Source: an uncultured Phycisphaerales bacterium (GTDB lineage: Bacteria; Planctomycetota; Phycisphaerae; Sedimentisphaerales; Anaerobacaceae). From it: a stretch of DNA of 6,177 nt. The stretch is taken from contig CALMMH010000097.1 of the NCBI GenBank assembly GCA_937868145.1, positions 1 to 6,177 of the forward strand, in the 5' to 3' direction. Below the pieces are notes generated by a model. It saw only the letters and a list, made by a program, of their open reading frames with translations, was not told the origin of the DNA and did no database searches. Below, in pieces: positions 1-6,177 of the stretch. Within the stretch, counting starts at the first letter, position 1, and each line of letters starts with the position of its first letter. A program made the position numbers and the translations under genes.

Positions 1-3000
1 TCCATGATCTGGCTGCGGACCAGATCCCACTGCGGTTCCGAGCCGTGCCGCTTGAACTCGGCCCTCACGGCTCGGGCTCGATCCCAGACCCGTGCCGCTT
101 CGTCTCGAAGGTCGCGCTCGGGGAGCATGTCCTCGACGTCGCGCAGCCTGTCCGACCACGTGAGGAAGTCCTCGCCGGTGAAGGGACCCCGTTCGCCCTG
201 ATCGTCCCACGGTCCGGATTCAGTTCGCAAACCGCCTCGACCGGTCGGATCGGCCCGCGGGCCCGCAGCATCGCGGGCCTGGCCCTCGAGAGCGTCCTGC
301 GGTTGTCCACCCTCTCGCGGCGAGCCGCCTTGTTGCGCCTGCCTGCGATTCGAGGGCGGGACGCCCTCGCCACGAGGCGCGCCTCCGGCGCGAGCCTGTT
401 CCTGACTGTTGGGATCGCGCATCGGGTTGTCCCCTGCGCCGGGTTGAGCGTTGGCCTGCTGCCGCGGACCGGTTGCGTTTGCAGGCTCATTGGCATCGGT
501 GGATTGTGAGTCTCGCGCGCCGGTGGCGCGGGCGACCTCGTTGTCCACTTCCCGGATCAGCTCATCGAGTTGCTGTTGGGCAAGACGCAGCGACTCGGCC
601 TCGTCGCCCAACACGTTGCTCGCGGCGTCCTCGACGCCCTTGCGAAGACCCTCGATGCCTTCGCCGGCCCGGCGTTCGATCTCCTGGGCCTGCGGCAGGA
701 AGTCCCGCTTCAACAGTTCGCCGGTGGCCTGGAGAGCCCGGTCGAGATTTTCCGTGCCCGCCTCGCGAAGCGTGTCATAGAGCTTTCTGGAGAGCAACGG
801 CTCCGAGACTTCCGCCTGCTCGCTGGTGGTCTTCATCTGGTCGACCAGCTCGTCCATGGCCTGCCTCTGCTTCTCGACACGCTCCGCCAGTTCCTGGCTC
901 CTATTGTCGCCCGCGAGCGACTTTTGTTTCGCATCGAGTTGCTGCTGCATCTCGTTGGCGATCTGGTTCTGTTCTTCGTCGAGGGTTCTCGCCTGGTCTC
1001 GCATATCCCGCATGGCGTCGGTGAACTGGCTGGAGGTGCGGCGCTGGAATTCCTCTCGCATCTGCTCGAGCTGTTGGCCGGCGCGGGCCGTGGAGGTGAT
1101 GGCTTGGGAAAGCATTCCATCCTCCAACGCCTCGGTGGATTGGCGGATCTGCTCGCGGGAATCGTCAAGCTGTTCCCTGGCTTCGGCCATTCGCTGACGG
1201 TTTTGCGGGCTCTCCATCCGCTGCTGGAGTTCGTCCGCATCGCGAAGCGCTTCCATCTGTTCGTCCCGCAGACGCTTCAACTGGCGCAACGCCTCTTCCC
1301 GCTCCTGTTCGTTGCGCGCCTGGCGAAGCGCCGCCTCGGCCTCCCGCAACCTGTCGGTCATCTCGTTCTGCCGCCGGGCCAGGTCGCGGAGACGGTTGAG
1401 GGCTTGGAGGTCCTCCTGCCGCTCGGTCTGCTGTTGAGGCTGCGCCGTCCGCTGCGTCTCGTAGCGGTCCTCCCGCTGCGTGAGCTCCAACTGTTGCAGT
1501 TGCTGCTGGAACTGCGCGGAGTTGGCGCTGGCTCGATTCGAATTGCTCCGGCTGCGGGCGATCTGGTGCTCGCGGTCCCGCAACCTGAGCAACTCCTGAT
1601 AAGCGGATTGCTCGGCCGCCAGAGCGGGCGTCAACTCGCCCGTCGCAGCGGATTCGTCGCTTTGGGCCAGATGGTCCAGAGACGTCTGCATGTGCTCCGC
1701 AGCGGACCGAAGCGATTTCACCGACGCCGGGTCCTCGGCCTCGGCCAGGGCCTTTTGCGCCTGTTCCAGGGCATCCGCCTGCGACTGGCTCACGATGTCG
1801 AGATCGTCCTTGTGTCCGGCGATGCCGCCGGAGCGTTCGGCCTGCTGCTTGATGTTCCATGTCGCGGTGATGATCTGTTTCTGCAATTGAGCGAGTTGTT
1901 CGCCCGACCGCTCCTGCTGCTCGCCTTGTTGGTTCTGCTGCTCCTGGTTCTGCTCGTTCTGGAAAGACAGGCTTTCGCGGAAGATCTCCTCGAAGGGGCG
2001 AACCTCGGCGAAGTAGATGTCGCCGGCGGTTCTGCGGGGCGAGCCGTCGGGCGCGACGTCGTCGGCCCAGAAATAGTAGGTGAGCAACTGATCCGGCTGG
2101 GCTTGCAAGTCTTCCATCGCCAGCAGATACTTGATTTGCGGCGTCGTTGTCTGGGTGGCAGCGTCAAGCGAAGCTTGGCGATGGTCTTCGGTGGATTCGG
2201 GAGAGCCATCGCCAAGGCCTTCGGCCTTGACGATGCCAGGCCGGTTCGAGTCCAGCTTGATGTCCCGGCTCTCCGTGCCCGCCAGCGTGTACGTGAGTCC
2301 ATAAGCGGTCACGCCGTAATCGTCGGACACCTCGGCCTGAAGGTCGATCTCCTCCAGCGGCGAGGCCACCACGTCGCGGTTCGGGAACACGGGCTTGATC
2401 TGGGCGGGCAGGTTCTGGTGCACGTCGATCGTGAACCGCGGCGGCATCTTGTTCGATCGCCCCTGGGCGTCCGCGACGTGCAACTCGTATCGCTCACTCT
2501 GCGAGGCGGTGATCGAGGTCGTGAGAACATTGGGATCGTTTGCGTCCATGGTCAAGGCCAGGGCGATTCCCGACTTGGGGCTCAGTCTCGCGGTCGCGAC
2601 GGGCTTGTTCAGCGTGAACCGCAGCGTGACTTTGGAGCCCTCAACGACCGCGATCTGCCGCGTGTCCTCGATGGTCTTTTCCGGCAGCTTCGTGTAGGAG
2701 GGATACTCGATCGTCGCGTCGGCGTGGAGCAGCTCGGGACTCTGATAGACGCTGATCGTATACTCGCGCGTCCGCCTGCCTTCGTATTCGATGCGGTACC
2801 GCACGTCGGAACGGATGTCCTGGAGAACGCCGCCGAAGACCGGGTCGTCGAGGCTGCGGGTCAGCGGGATTTGTTGCGGCTCCTGACCGGCCGGCGTGAA
2901 GAACAGGTTCACGCTCGACGGCGTCTTGCCCTCGAACCGGCCGAGAATCACCACGGGCGACCCCTGCTCGATCTCCGTGTCGCCTGGGCTCACGCTGACG

Positions 3001-3551
3001 TTGTAGTCCTGGGCGGCCAAGACGCCTGTGCCGCCGCGGAACACGAACGATGTGGACGGAACGACCTGCAGCAGTGCGACGAACAGGAACACCATCGCCA
3101 CCAGGCGCGCCAGATTGGCCACGAAGAGCTGCATCGTGGAAACGCTCTCCTGCCATTCGTGGCCCGCGGCGTGCTCGATGGCCTCGCCGATGACCCGCCT
3201 CTGCATGTAGCTCCACTGGCCGTCGGGGCCTTCGGGCTTCTGTTCGACCGCCGCCAACAGCAGGGCCTGCAACTCGGGGTGTTGCTCCTCAATGCTTCTT
3301 GCGAGAGCTCGATAGTCCGGCTGCGATCGCCGCGAGCGATAGACCAGCCAGACCGTCGCCAGAAGTGCGCCGACAAACAGGACTACGATCGTCCACGGCG
3401 ATCTCCAGCCCCACAGCCAGGCGATCACGGCGAGGGACATTCCGACGAGTCCGGCGGCGAGCCAGCAGGCGGCCATCCGCCACGCCAGACGCACGTGCAT
3501 GCGACGATCCACCGCCGGCTGCATCTGTCTGCGAAGAGCTTCCTCGATCAT
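1..3551 (-). CDS. DUF4175-type large membrane protein with periplasmic coiled coil (3' end outside window)
   Basis: The frame is open from ATG (3551-3549) to the window edge: 1183 codons with no stop. It begins MIEEALRRQM. Hydrophobic segments lie at about 26-48 and 51-72, then a soluble loop with SIEEQHPELQALLLAA (about 86-101), then a third at about 145-168. Arginines before the first and after the second segment predict a cytoplasmic N-terminus and loop, leaving everything after residue 168 outside the inner membrane. Residues about 180-505 are beta-rich, Ig-like in character (for example DYNVSVSPGDTEIEQGSPVV and IEYPSYTKLPEK). From about 525 to 985 the protein is Gln/Glu/Arg/Asp-rich and almost certainly alpha-helical coiled coil, opening with a Gln/Asn-rich patch (QNEQNQEQQNQQGEQQ). 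About 1008-1120 is a Gly/Pro/Gln/Ala linker that contains the hairpin repeat at 351-392. The last visible part (about 1124-1183: EDFLTWSDRLRDVEDML, then AVRAEFKRHG) is the conserved C-terminal segment of planctomycete members, so probably only some tens of residues are missing. The molecular function is unknown. Gene order suggests it is the large envelope subunit of the MoxR/vWA system. The family name is less certain than the gene itself. Confidence 0.88.
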   Translation of the reverse strand, partial: MIEEALRRQMQPAVDRRMHVRLAWRMAACWLAAGLVGMSLAVIAWLWGWRSPWTIVVLFVGALLATVWLVYRSRRSQPDYRALARSIEEQHPELQALLLAAVEQKPEGPDGQWSYMQRRVIGEAIEHAAGHEWQESVSTMQLFVANLARLVAMVFLFVALLQVVPSTSFVFRGGTGVLAAQDYNVSVSPGDTEIEQGSPVVILGRFEGKTPSSVNLFFTPAGQEPQQIPLTRSLDDPVFGGVLQDIRSDVRYRIEYEGRRTREYTISVYQSPELLHADATIEYPSYTKLPEKTIEDTRQIAVVEGSKVTLRFTLNKPVATARLSPKSGIALALTMDANDPNVLTTSITASQSERYELHVADAQGRSNKMPPRFTIDVHQNLPAQIKPVFPNRDVVASPLEEIDLQAEVSDDYGVTAYGLTYTLAGTESRDIKLDSNRPGIVKAEGLGDGSPESTEDHRQASLDAATQTTTPQIKYLLAMEDLQAQPDQLLTYYFWADDVAPDGSPRRTAGDIYFAEVRPFEEIFRESLSFQNEQNQEQQNQQGEQQERSGEQLAQLQKQIITATWNIKQQAERSGGIAGHKDDLDIVSQSQADALEQAQKALAEAEDPASVKSLRSAAEHMQTSLDHLAQSDESAATGELTPALAAEQSAYQELLRLRDREHQIARSRSNSNRASANSAQFQQQLQQLELTQREDRYETQRTAQPQQQTERQEDLQALNRLRDLARRQNEMTDRLREAEAALRQARNEQEREEALRQLKRLRDEQMEALRDADELQQRMESPQNRQRMAEAREQLDDSREQIRQSTEALEDGMLSQAITSTARAGQQLEQMREEFQRRTSSQFTDAMRDMRDQARTLDEEQNQIANEMQQQLDAKQKSLAGDNRSQELAERVEKQRQAMDELVDQMKTTSEQAEVSEPLLSRKLYDTLREAGTENLDRALQATGELLKRDFLPQAQEIERRAGEGIEGLRKGVEDAASNVLGDEAESLRLAQQQLDELIREVDNEVARATGARDSQSTDANEPANATGPRQQANAQPGAGDNPMRDPNSQEQARAGGAPRGEGVPPSNRRQAQQGGSPREGGQPQDALEGQARDAAGPRADPTGRGGLRTESGPWDDQGERGPFTGEDFLTWSDRLRDVEDMLPERDLRDEAARVWDRARAVRAEFKRHGSEPQWDLVRSQIM
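351..392. repeat. Twin perfect hairpins, probable dispersed palindromic repeat inside a coding linker
   Basis: Two perfect inverted repeats lie 8 bases apart. The first has 8-base arms, CGAGGGCG (351-358) and CGCCCTCG (362-369), around the loop GGA. The second has 6-base arms, CGCGCC (378-383) and GGCGCG (387-392), around the loop TCC. The loops are reverse complements of each other. The block lies in the low-complexity linker of the DUF4175-type gene and is read in frame as ARAGGAPRGEGVPPSNR. This resembles short dispersed repeats that recur within and between genes of many planctomycete genomes. Only one copy is visible here, so calling it a dispersed repeat is an inference. Confidence 0.5.
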
Positions 3552-5578
3552 GGTTGTTCCCCCTGAGGTCCGGGGGCGGCGCGAGACAGCCATCCGCCCA
3601 GCCCGATCTCGATCAAGAGCATCACCAACGCCGCGACGAGCGCCCACCGCCAGAGCTTCTGCTGCGACTCCATCTGCGCGAAGCTGCTTTGCTGTGTCGT
3701 CTGTTCGATGTCTGCGGGCGCCACGTCGGAGACCGGCTCCAGCGGGATGCCCATCCTTTCGATGTCTTCGACGGCCATCGGCTCCGTGCGGCTCTCGTTC
3801 GGCGGCAGGTTGACCGCGAAGGTTCGACTGCCTGTCGGCGATTGGGCCGTGTGGATTCCAGGCTGATCCGCCTGCGAAGAAGCCTGCTCGCCCGGCGCAC
3901 GCACGGAATCGCCCACGAAGTACTGCGACTGCCGCTCTGCGAGAGTCCCGCTGTGTTCGAGGATCGAGTACAGCAGCGGCACGAACTTGGACGACAGCGC
4001 CAGATCGCTGTCCGCAGGGGCCCACCCGCTGGTCCAGACCAGGAGCGTTCCCTGGCCGACGGAAAACTCGATCCAAGCCGGCGCGTCGCTGTCGAAACGG
4101 GCCAGCACCCTCGCCTGCGGATGGTCGCCTAGATCGAGCCGGCGGTGCTTCCAGAAGTGAATCTGCGTGAAGTCGCCGAACCGTGGGTCGGAGAACGGAG
4201 CGAGCAACGGGTGCTTGAAGTCGATGGAGTCGAGCATGGCATAGCGGTCGACCTCGGCCTCGCGGCAGTCGAGAGTGTCGACACCGGCCAAAGCCGACAA
4301 CGTCGCAGCGGTCTCGGCGGACCGCATCACGAACAGGACCGTGCGGCTGGATTCGAGAGATCGACGCAGCGTCGCTGCGTTTGCCGCGGGCATCGCATCC
4401 GCGACCACGACCAGATTCGCCGCCGCGACGTCTGTTTCGCTCAGGCTCTCGCTGTGCGGCTGCGAGAGGACATGCGAGCCCGGAGCGAACGCCTGACGAA
4501 CGTAGTAGAGCATCGCCTTGGCGTCGTTGGGATCGTCGTCGCCGATGTAGAGAATGCTCACCGGTTGTTCCCGCGGCGGGGCGATGTAGAGAACGTTGTC
4601 GAACTCGTGATCGTCGCCGGTCAGGACGAGTTTCGTCGCCGTTGATGAGCCTGGCTTGGCCGGGGCCTGCACGACGACGCTTCGGCCCGCCGGCACGTAG
4701 ACCTCGCTCATCGCATTTGCATCGGTCTGCGGCTCCCACCGCAGTTGGAAGCGATTCTTCGTTGCGTCGCCCGAATTCGTGATGCGGACATTCATCGCGT
4801 CGGCCGGACGCGAAGCGGCCAGGGAATCGCGAGCTGCGACCAACCGCAGGGACGCGTTCGTCGTCTCTTTGCACGGGATCGCTTTGATCGCCAACTCGAC
4901 CTGCTCGGGCCATTCGTAGGCGAGCAGAGCCGAGAGATCGCTTCCCTGTTGCAGATCGCTGATCAGTATGACCTGGCGAATCCCGCGAGCCTGGCGGTCG
5001 TCGCCGACCTCGTCGTCTTCGAGGGTCTCGGCTGCCGTAACCAGAGCCTGCCCCAGATTCGTCGGACCCCAGCCGGGCGAGACTGTCGTCAGACTTTGGA
5101 TCGCAGCCGGTGCTCGTTGCGACAGGTCCATCGTGCCCCATTGTTCGAAGCCGACCAGCGTTTGCGTGCCGCGGTCGAAACTCATCACGCACACGCGGTC
5201 AGACGGCCCGATATCTGCGAGGGCCGCTCTGGCTTCCTCGACAGCCCGATCCCACAGGCCGGCCCGCCGCATCGATGCGCTGGTGTCGAGCAGGAGAACG
5301 ATTCGCCTGCCGGGCTGGGTCTTGCCCGCCGCGACCGGCTTGGCCAGGAACGGCCGCGCGAAGGCGAACGCCAGCAGGCACACGATCAGGCATCGCAGGA
5401 TCAGCAGGGGAATGTGCTCCAGACGGCTGCGATTCCGCAAACGCGGGGCCGTCGTCCGCAGGAACATCAGCGAGCTGAATGTCACGCGCTTTCGCGTGTG
5501 CCGACGGATCATGTGCAGCACGATCGGCAACGCGATCGCGGTGACGCCGGCCAGAAGCAGGGGGTACAGGAAACTCAT
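3548..5578 (-). CDS. BatA-domain, von Willebrand factor A membrane protein (676 aa)
   Basis: Complete gene. Residues 1-80 are the BatA N-terminal membrane anchor (aerotolerance regulator N-terminal family). Hydrophobic segments at about 5-23 and 56-75 flank a basic loop (RRHTRKR) that should face the cytoplasm. A vWA domain follows (about 91-235) with an intact metal-binding site: DTSASM (D98, S100, S102), T173 in GPTNLGQAL, and D208 in VILISDLQ. Residues about 240-335 look like a beta-sandwich. Residues about 338-535 (SILYIGDDDPND onward, then LVVVADAMP) resemble the class I glutamine-amidotransferase-like fold often fused in planctomycete members, with no convincing catalytic triad. FAVNLPPNESRTEP (587-600) is a motif typical of the C-terminal part. 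A third membrane segment at about 643-662 is followed by a short tail. The predicted topology puts the vWA and middle domains outside the inner membrane. The start is fixed by the Shine-Dalgarno site at 5584-5589 and an ATGA overlap with the DUF58 stop. The likely role is a structural or protein-binding part of a MoxR/vWA envelope complex; the partner protein is unknown. Confidence 0.94.
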   Translation of the reverse strand: MSFLYPLLLAGVTAIALPIVLHMIRRHTRKRVTFSSLMFLRTTAPRLRNRSRLEHIPLLILRCLIVCLLAFAFARPFLAKPVAAGKTQPGRRIVLLLDTSASMRRAGLWDRAVEEARAALADIGPSDRVCVMSFDRGTQTLVGFEQWGTMDLSQRAPAAIQSLTTVSPGWGPTNLGQALVTAAETLEDDEVGDDRQARGIRQVILISDLQQGSDLSALLAYEWPEQVELAIKAIPCKETTNASLRLVAARDSLAASRPADAMNVRITNSGDATKNRFQLRWEPQTDANAMSEVYVPAGRSVVVQAPAKPGSSTATKLVLTGDDHEFDNVLYIAPPREQPVSILYIGDDDPNDAKAMLYYVRQAFAPGSHVLSQPHSESLSETDVAAANLVVVADAMPAANAATLRRSLESSRTVLFVMRSAETAATLSALAGVDTLDCREAEVDRYAMLDSIDFKHPLLAPFSDPRFGDFTQIHFWKHRRLDLGDHPQARVLARFDSDAPAWIEFSVGQGTLLVWTSGWAPADSDLALSSKFVPLLYSILEHSGTLAERQSQYFVGDSVRAPGEQASSQADQPGIHTAQSPTGSRTFAVNLPPNESRTEPMAVEDIERMGIPLEPVSDVAPADIEQTTQQSSFAQMESQQKLWRWALVAALVMLLIEIGLGGWLSRAAPGPQGEQP
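3559..3564 (-). promoter_or_regulatory. Shine-Dalgarno site of the DUF4175-type gene
   Basis: The minus strand reads AGGGGGAACAACCATGA: AGGGGG lies 7 bases before the ATG at 3551, within the last codons of the BatA gene (Gly-Glu-Gln-Pro). It supports the chosen start and the 4-base overlap with the upstream TGA. Confidence 0.75.
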
Positions 5579-6177
5579 ATCGACCTCCCGCCTCCCGGCC
5601 TGTGGATCCGCCGGATTTGCTTGCGGATACGCATTCGATGCTGCAGGAACTCCAACAATGCGGCGTCGTACGGGCGGTCCGCCGCGAACAGGTGGTAATC
5701 GATCCCGAGTCGGGCGCAGATGGATTTGGCGCTGTCGAGGTGCTCGCCCAGCATCCTCTTATAGCTCTTCTGCGCGACGACCGGATCGACGTAGAGATCG
5801 CGCCCGCTCTCGATGTCCTCGTACAGAGCGGGCGCTTCGAACTCGAAATGCAGCTCCGCGGGATCGAGGACGTGGAAGAGCACGATGTCGTGGCCGCCGG
5901 CGAGGAGGTAGCCGAGGTCCCGTTCGAGTCGTTCGATCGAGGTCAGCAGATCGGAGATCAGCACGATCATGCCTCGCTTGGTCAGCATGCGGGCGATTCG
6001 CTGCAGCGGGGGGCCCAGGTCCGTGGCTTTGCCAACGGGCTCGGCCTCCAGAGCCTGCATCAGCCGTCGGAGATAGCTGGGCCGGTTGCGGGGCGGCATG
6101 TACTCGCGGATTCGGTCGTCGAAGGTCGCCAGGCCGACCGCGTCGCCCTGCGTGAACAGGAAATAGGCCAGCGTCGC
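5575..6177 (-). CDS. DUF58 domain protein, vWA-like fold (5' end outside window)
   Basis: C-terminal 200 residues of a DUF58 protein; the frame is open to the window edge and ends at TGA (5577-5575). Family members of about 290-300 residues start with a conserved segment and a DxSxS metal-binding motif, so about 100 residues including that motif are missing. Visible residues 12-21 (DAVGLATFDD) are the characteristic strand after the first helix. TDLGPPL near residue 51 sits where the second metal-ligand threonine is expected, and MIVLISDLL (70-78) is the next core strand with its Asp. The DLYVDP segment and the closing GIDYHL and LLEFLQHR motifs match the DUF58 C-terminus. No membrane segment is visible, so it is probably cytoplasmic. 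The tail is basic and Gly-rich (RRIHRPGGGRSI), and its codons double as the ribosome binding site of the next gene. In this cluster type the protein is expected to partner a MoxR AAA+ ATPase encoded just upstream. An ATG at 6099 lies inside the conserved domain and is not the true start. Confidence 0.93.
   Translation of the reverse strand, partial: ATLAYFLFTQGDAVGLATFDDRIREYMPPRNRPSYLRRLMQALEAEPVGKATDLGPPLQRIARMLTKRGMIVLISDLLTSIERLERDLGYLLAGGHDIVLFHVLDPAELHFEFEAPALYEDIESGRDLYVDPVVAQKSYKRMLGEHLDSAKSICARLGIDYHLFAADRPYDAALLEFLQHRMRIRKQIRRIHRPGGGRSI
5584..5589 (-). promoter_or_regulatory. Shine-Dalgarno site of the BatA/vWA gene
   Basis: The minus strand reads GGGAGGTCGATATG, so GGGAGG lies 5 bases before the ATG at 5578. 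A second GGGAGG copy sits 7 bases further upstream (5591-5596). Both copies lie inside the last codons of the DUF58 gene. The site supports the start at 5578 and independent or coupled re-initiation at the overlap. Confidence 0.8.

Noticed and set aside
180..560. Low-complexity Gly/Pro/Gln-rich stretch as a possible gene end, frameshift or intergenic region
   Set aside because: The minus-strand frame stays open through it and re-enters the conserved C-terminal segment of the family (about codons 1124-1183), so it is a coding linker.
1165..1860. 231-codon minus-strand open frame within the DUF4175-type gene
   Set aside because: It is an alternative frame of the same strand inside the coiled-coil region, rich in Gly/Arg/Ala as expected for a frame-shifted reading. 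The main frame is uninterrupted.
1880..1975. Gln/Asn-rich codon run as a possible tandem nucleotide repeat
   Set aside because: Codons vary (CAG, CAA, GAG, AAC) without a fixed repeat unit. It is a compositional patch at the start of the coiled coil, not a satellite.
570..3566. 998-codon plus-strand open frame with long Leu-rich stretches that look like membrane segments
   Set aside because: It lies in exact codon register antisense to a gene with recognisable domains, membrane segments, a ribosome binding site and operon context. Its composition is the expected complement of Gln/Glu/Arg-rich codons, and it matches no family I recognise.
4745..5698. 317-codon plus-strand open frame
   Set aside because: It is antisense to the vWA domain, whose metal-binding motifs are intact on the minus strand. 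It has no plausible ribosome binding site or family match.
4968..6155. 395-codon plus-strand open frame covering the BatA start and the DUF58 gene
   Set aside because: It is antisense to two well-supported overlapping genes, is Arg/Ser/Ala-rich without domain character, and is typical of high-GC shadow frames.

Overview
The window is a GC-rich stretch with no intergenic space, carrying three genes on the minus strand. Reading from the high-coordinate end, it holds the C-terminal two thirds of a DUF58 protein, a complete BatA-type von Willebrand factor A (vWA) membrane protein, and most of a very large DUF4175-type membrane and coiled-coil protein that runs off the low-coordinate edge. This order (DUF58, then BatA/vWA, then DUF4175) is the usual core of the MoxR-associated cluster in Planctomycetota. 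A MoxR-type AAA+ ATPase gene normally precedes the DUF58 gene and would lie beyond position 6177. The source is most likely a planctomycete or a close PVC relative. That rests on gene order, protein style and base composition, not on any marker gene.

Layout on the minus strand: 6177-5575 DUF58 (5' end missing), 5578-3548 BatA/vWA, 3551-1 DUF4175 (3' end missing). Both junctions are 4-base ATGA overlaps, each with a good Shine-Dalgarno sequence inside the end of the upstream gene. The three genes are therefore almost certainly co-transcribed and translationally coupled. No promoter, terminator, RNA gene, insertion sequence or CRISPR array is visible.

How the genes may work together: in related systems the MoxR ATPase is thought to act with the cytoplasmic DUF58 protein, while vWA proteins anchored by two or three membrane segments act at the envelope. 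Hydrophobicity and the positive-inside rule put the BatA vWA domain outside the inner membrane. They also put about 1000 residues of the DUF4175 protein there, as beta-rich domains followed by a long Gln/Glu/Arg-rich coiled coil. The picture is an inner-membrane assembly with a cytoplasmic ATPase/DUF58 module and a large periplasmic arm. Its job in planctomycetes is not established; in other bacteria, Bat/MoxR systems are linked to stress tolerance and envelope protein maturation.

The most distinctive local feature is a pair of adjacent perfect hairpins (351-392) in the low-complexity linker of the DUF4175 gene. It looks like a dispersed palindromic repeat translated in frame. A second point of note is a long plus-strand open frame antisense to the same gene, judged to be a codon-usage artefact.
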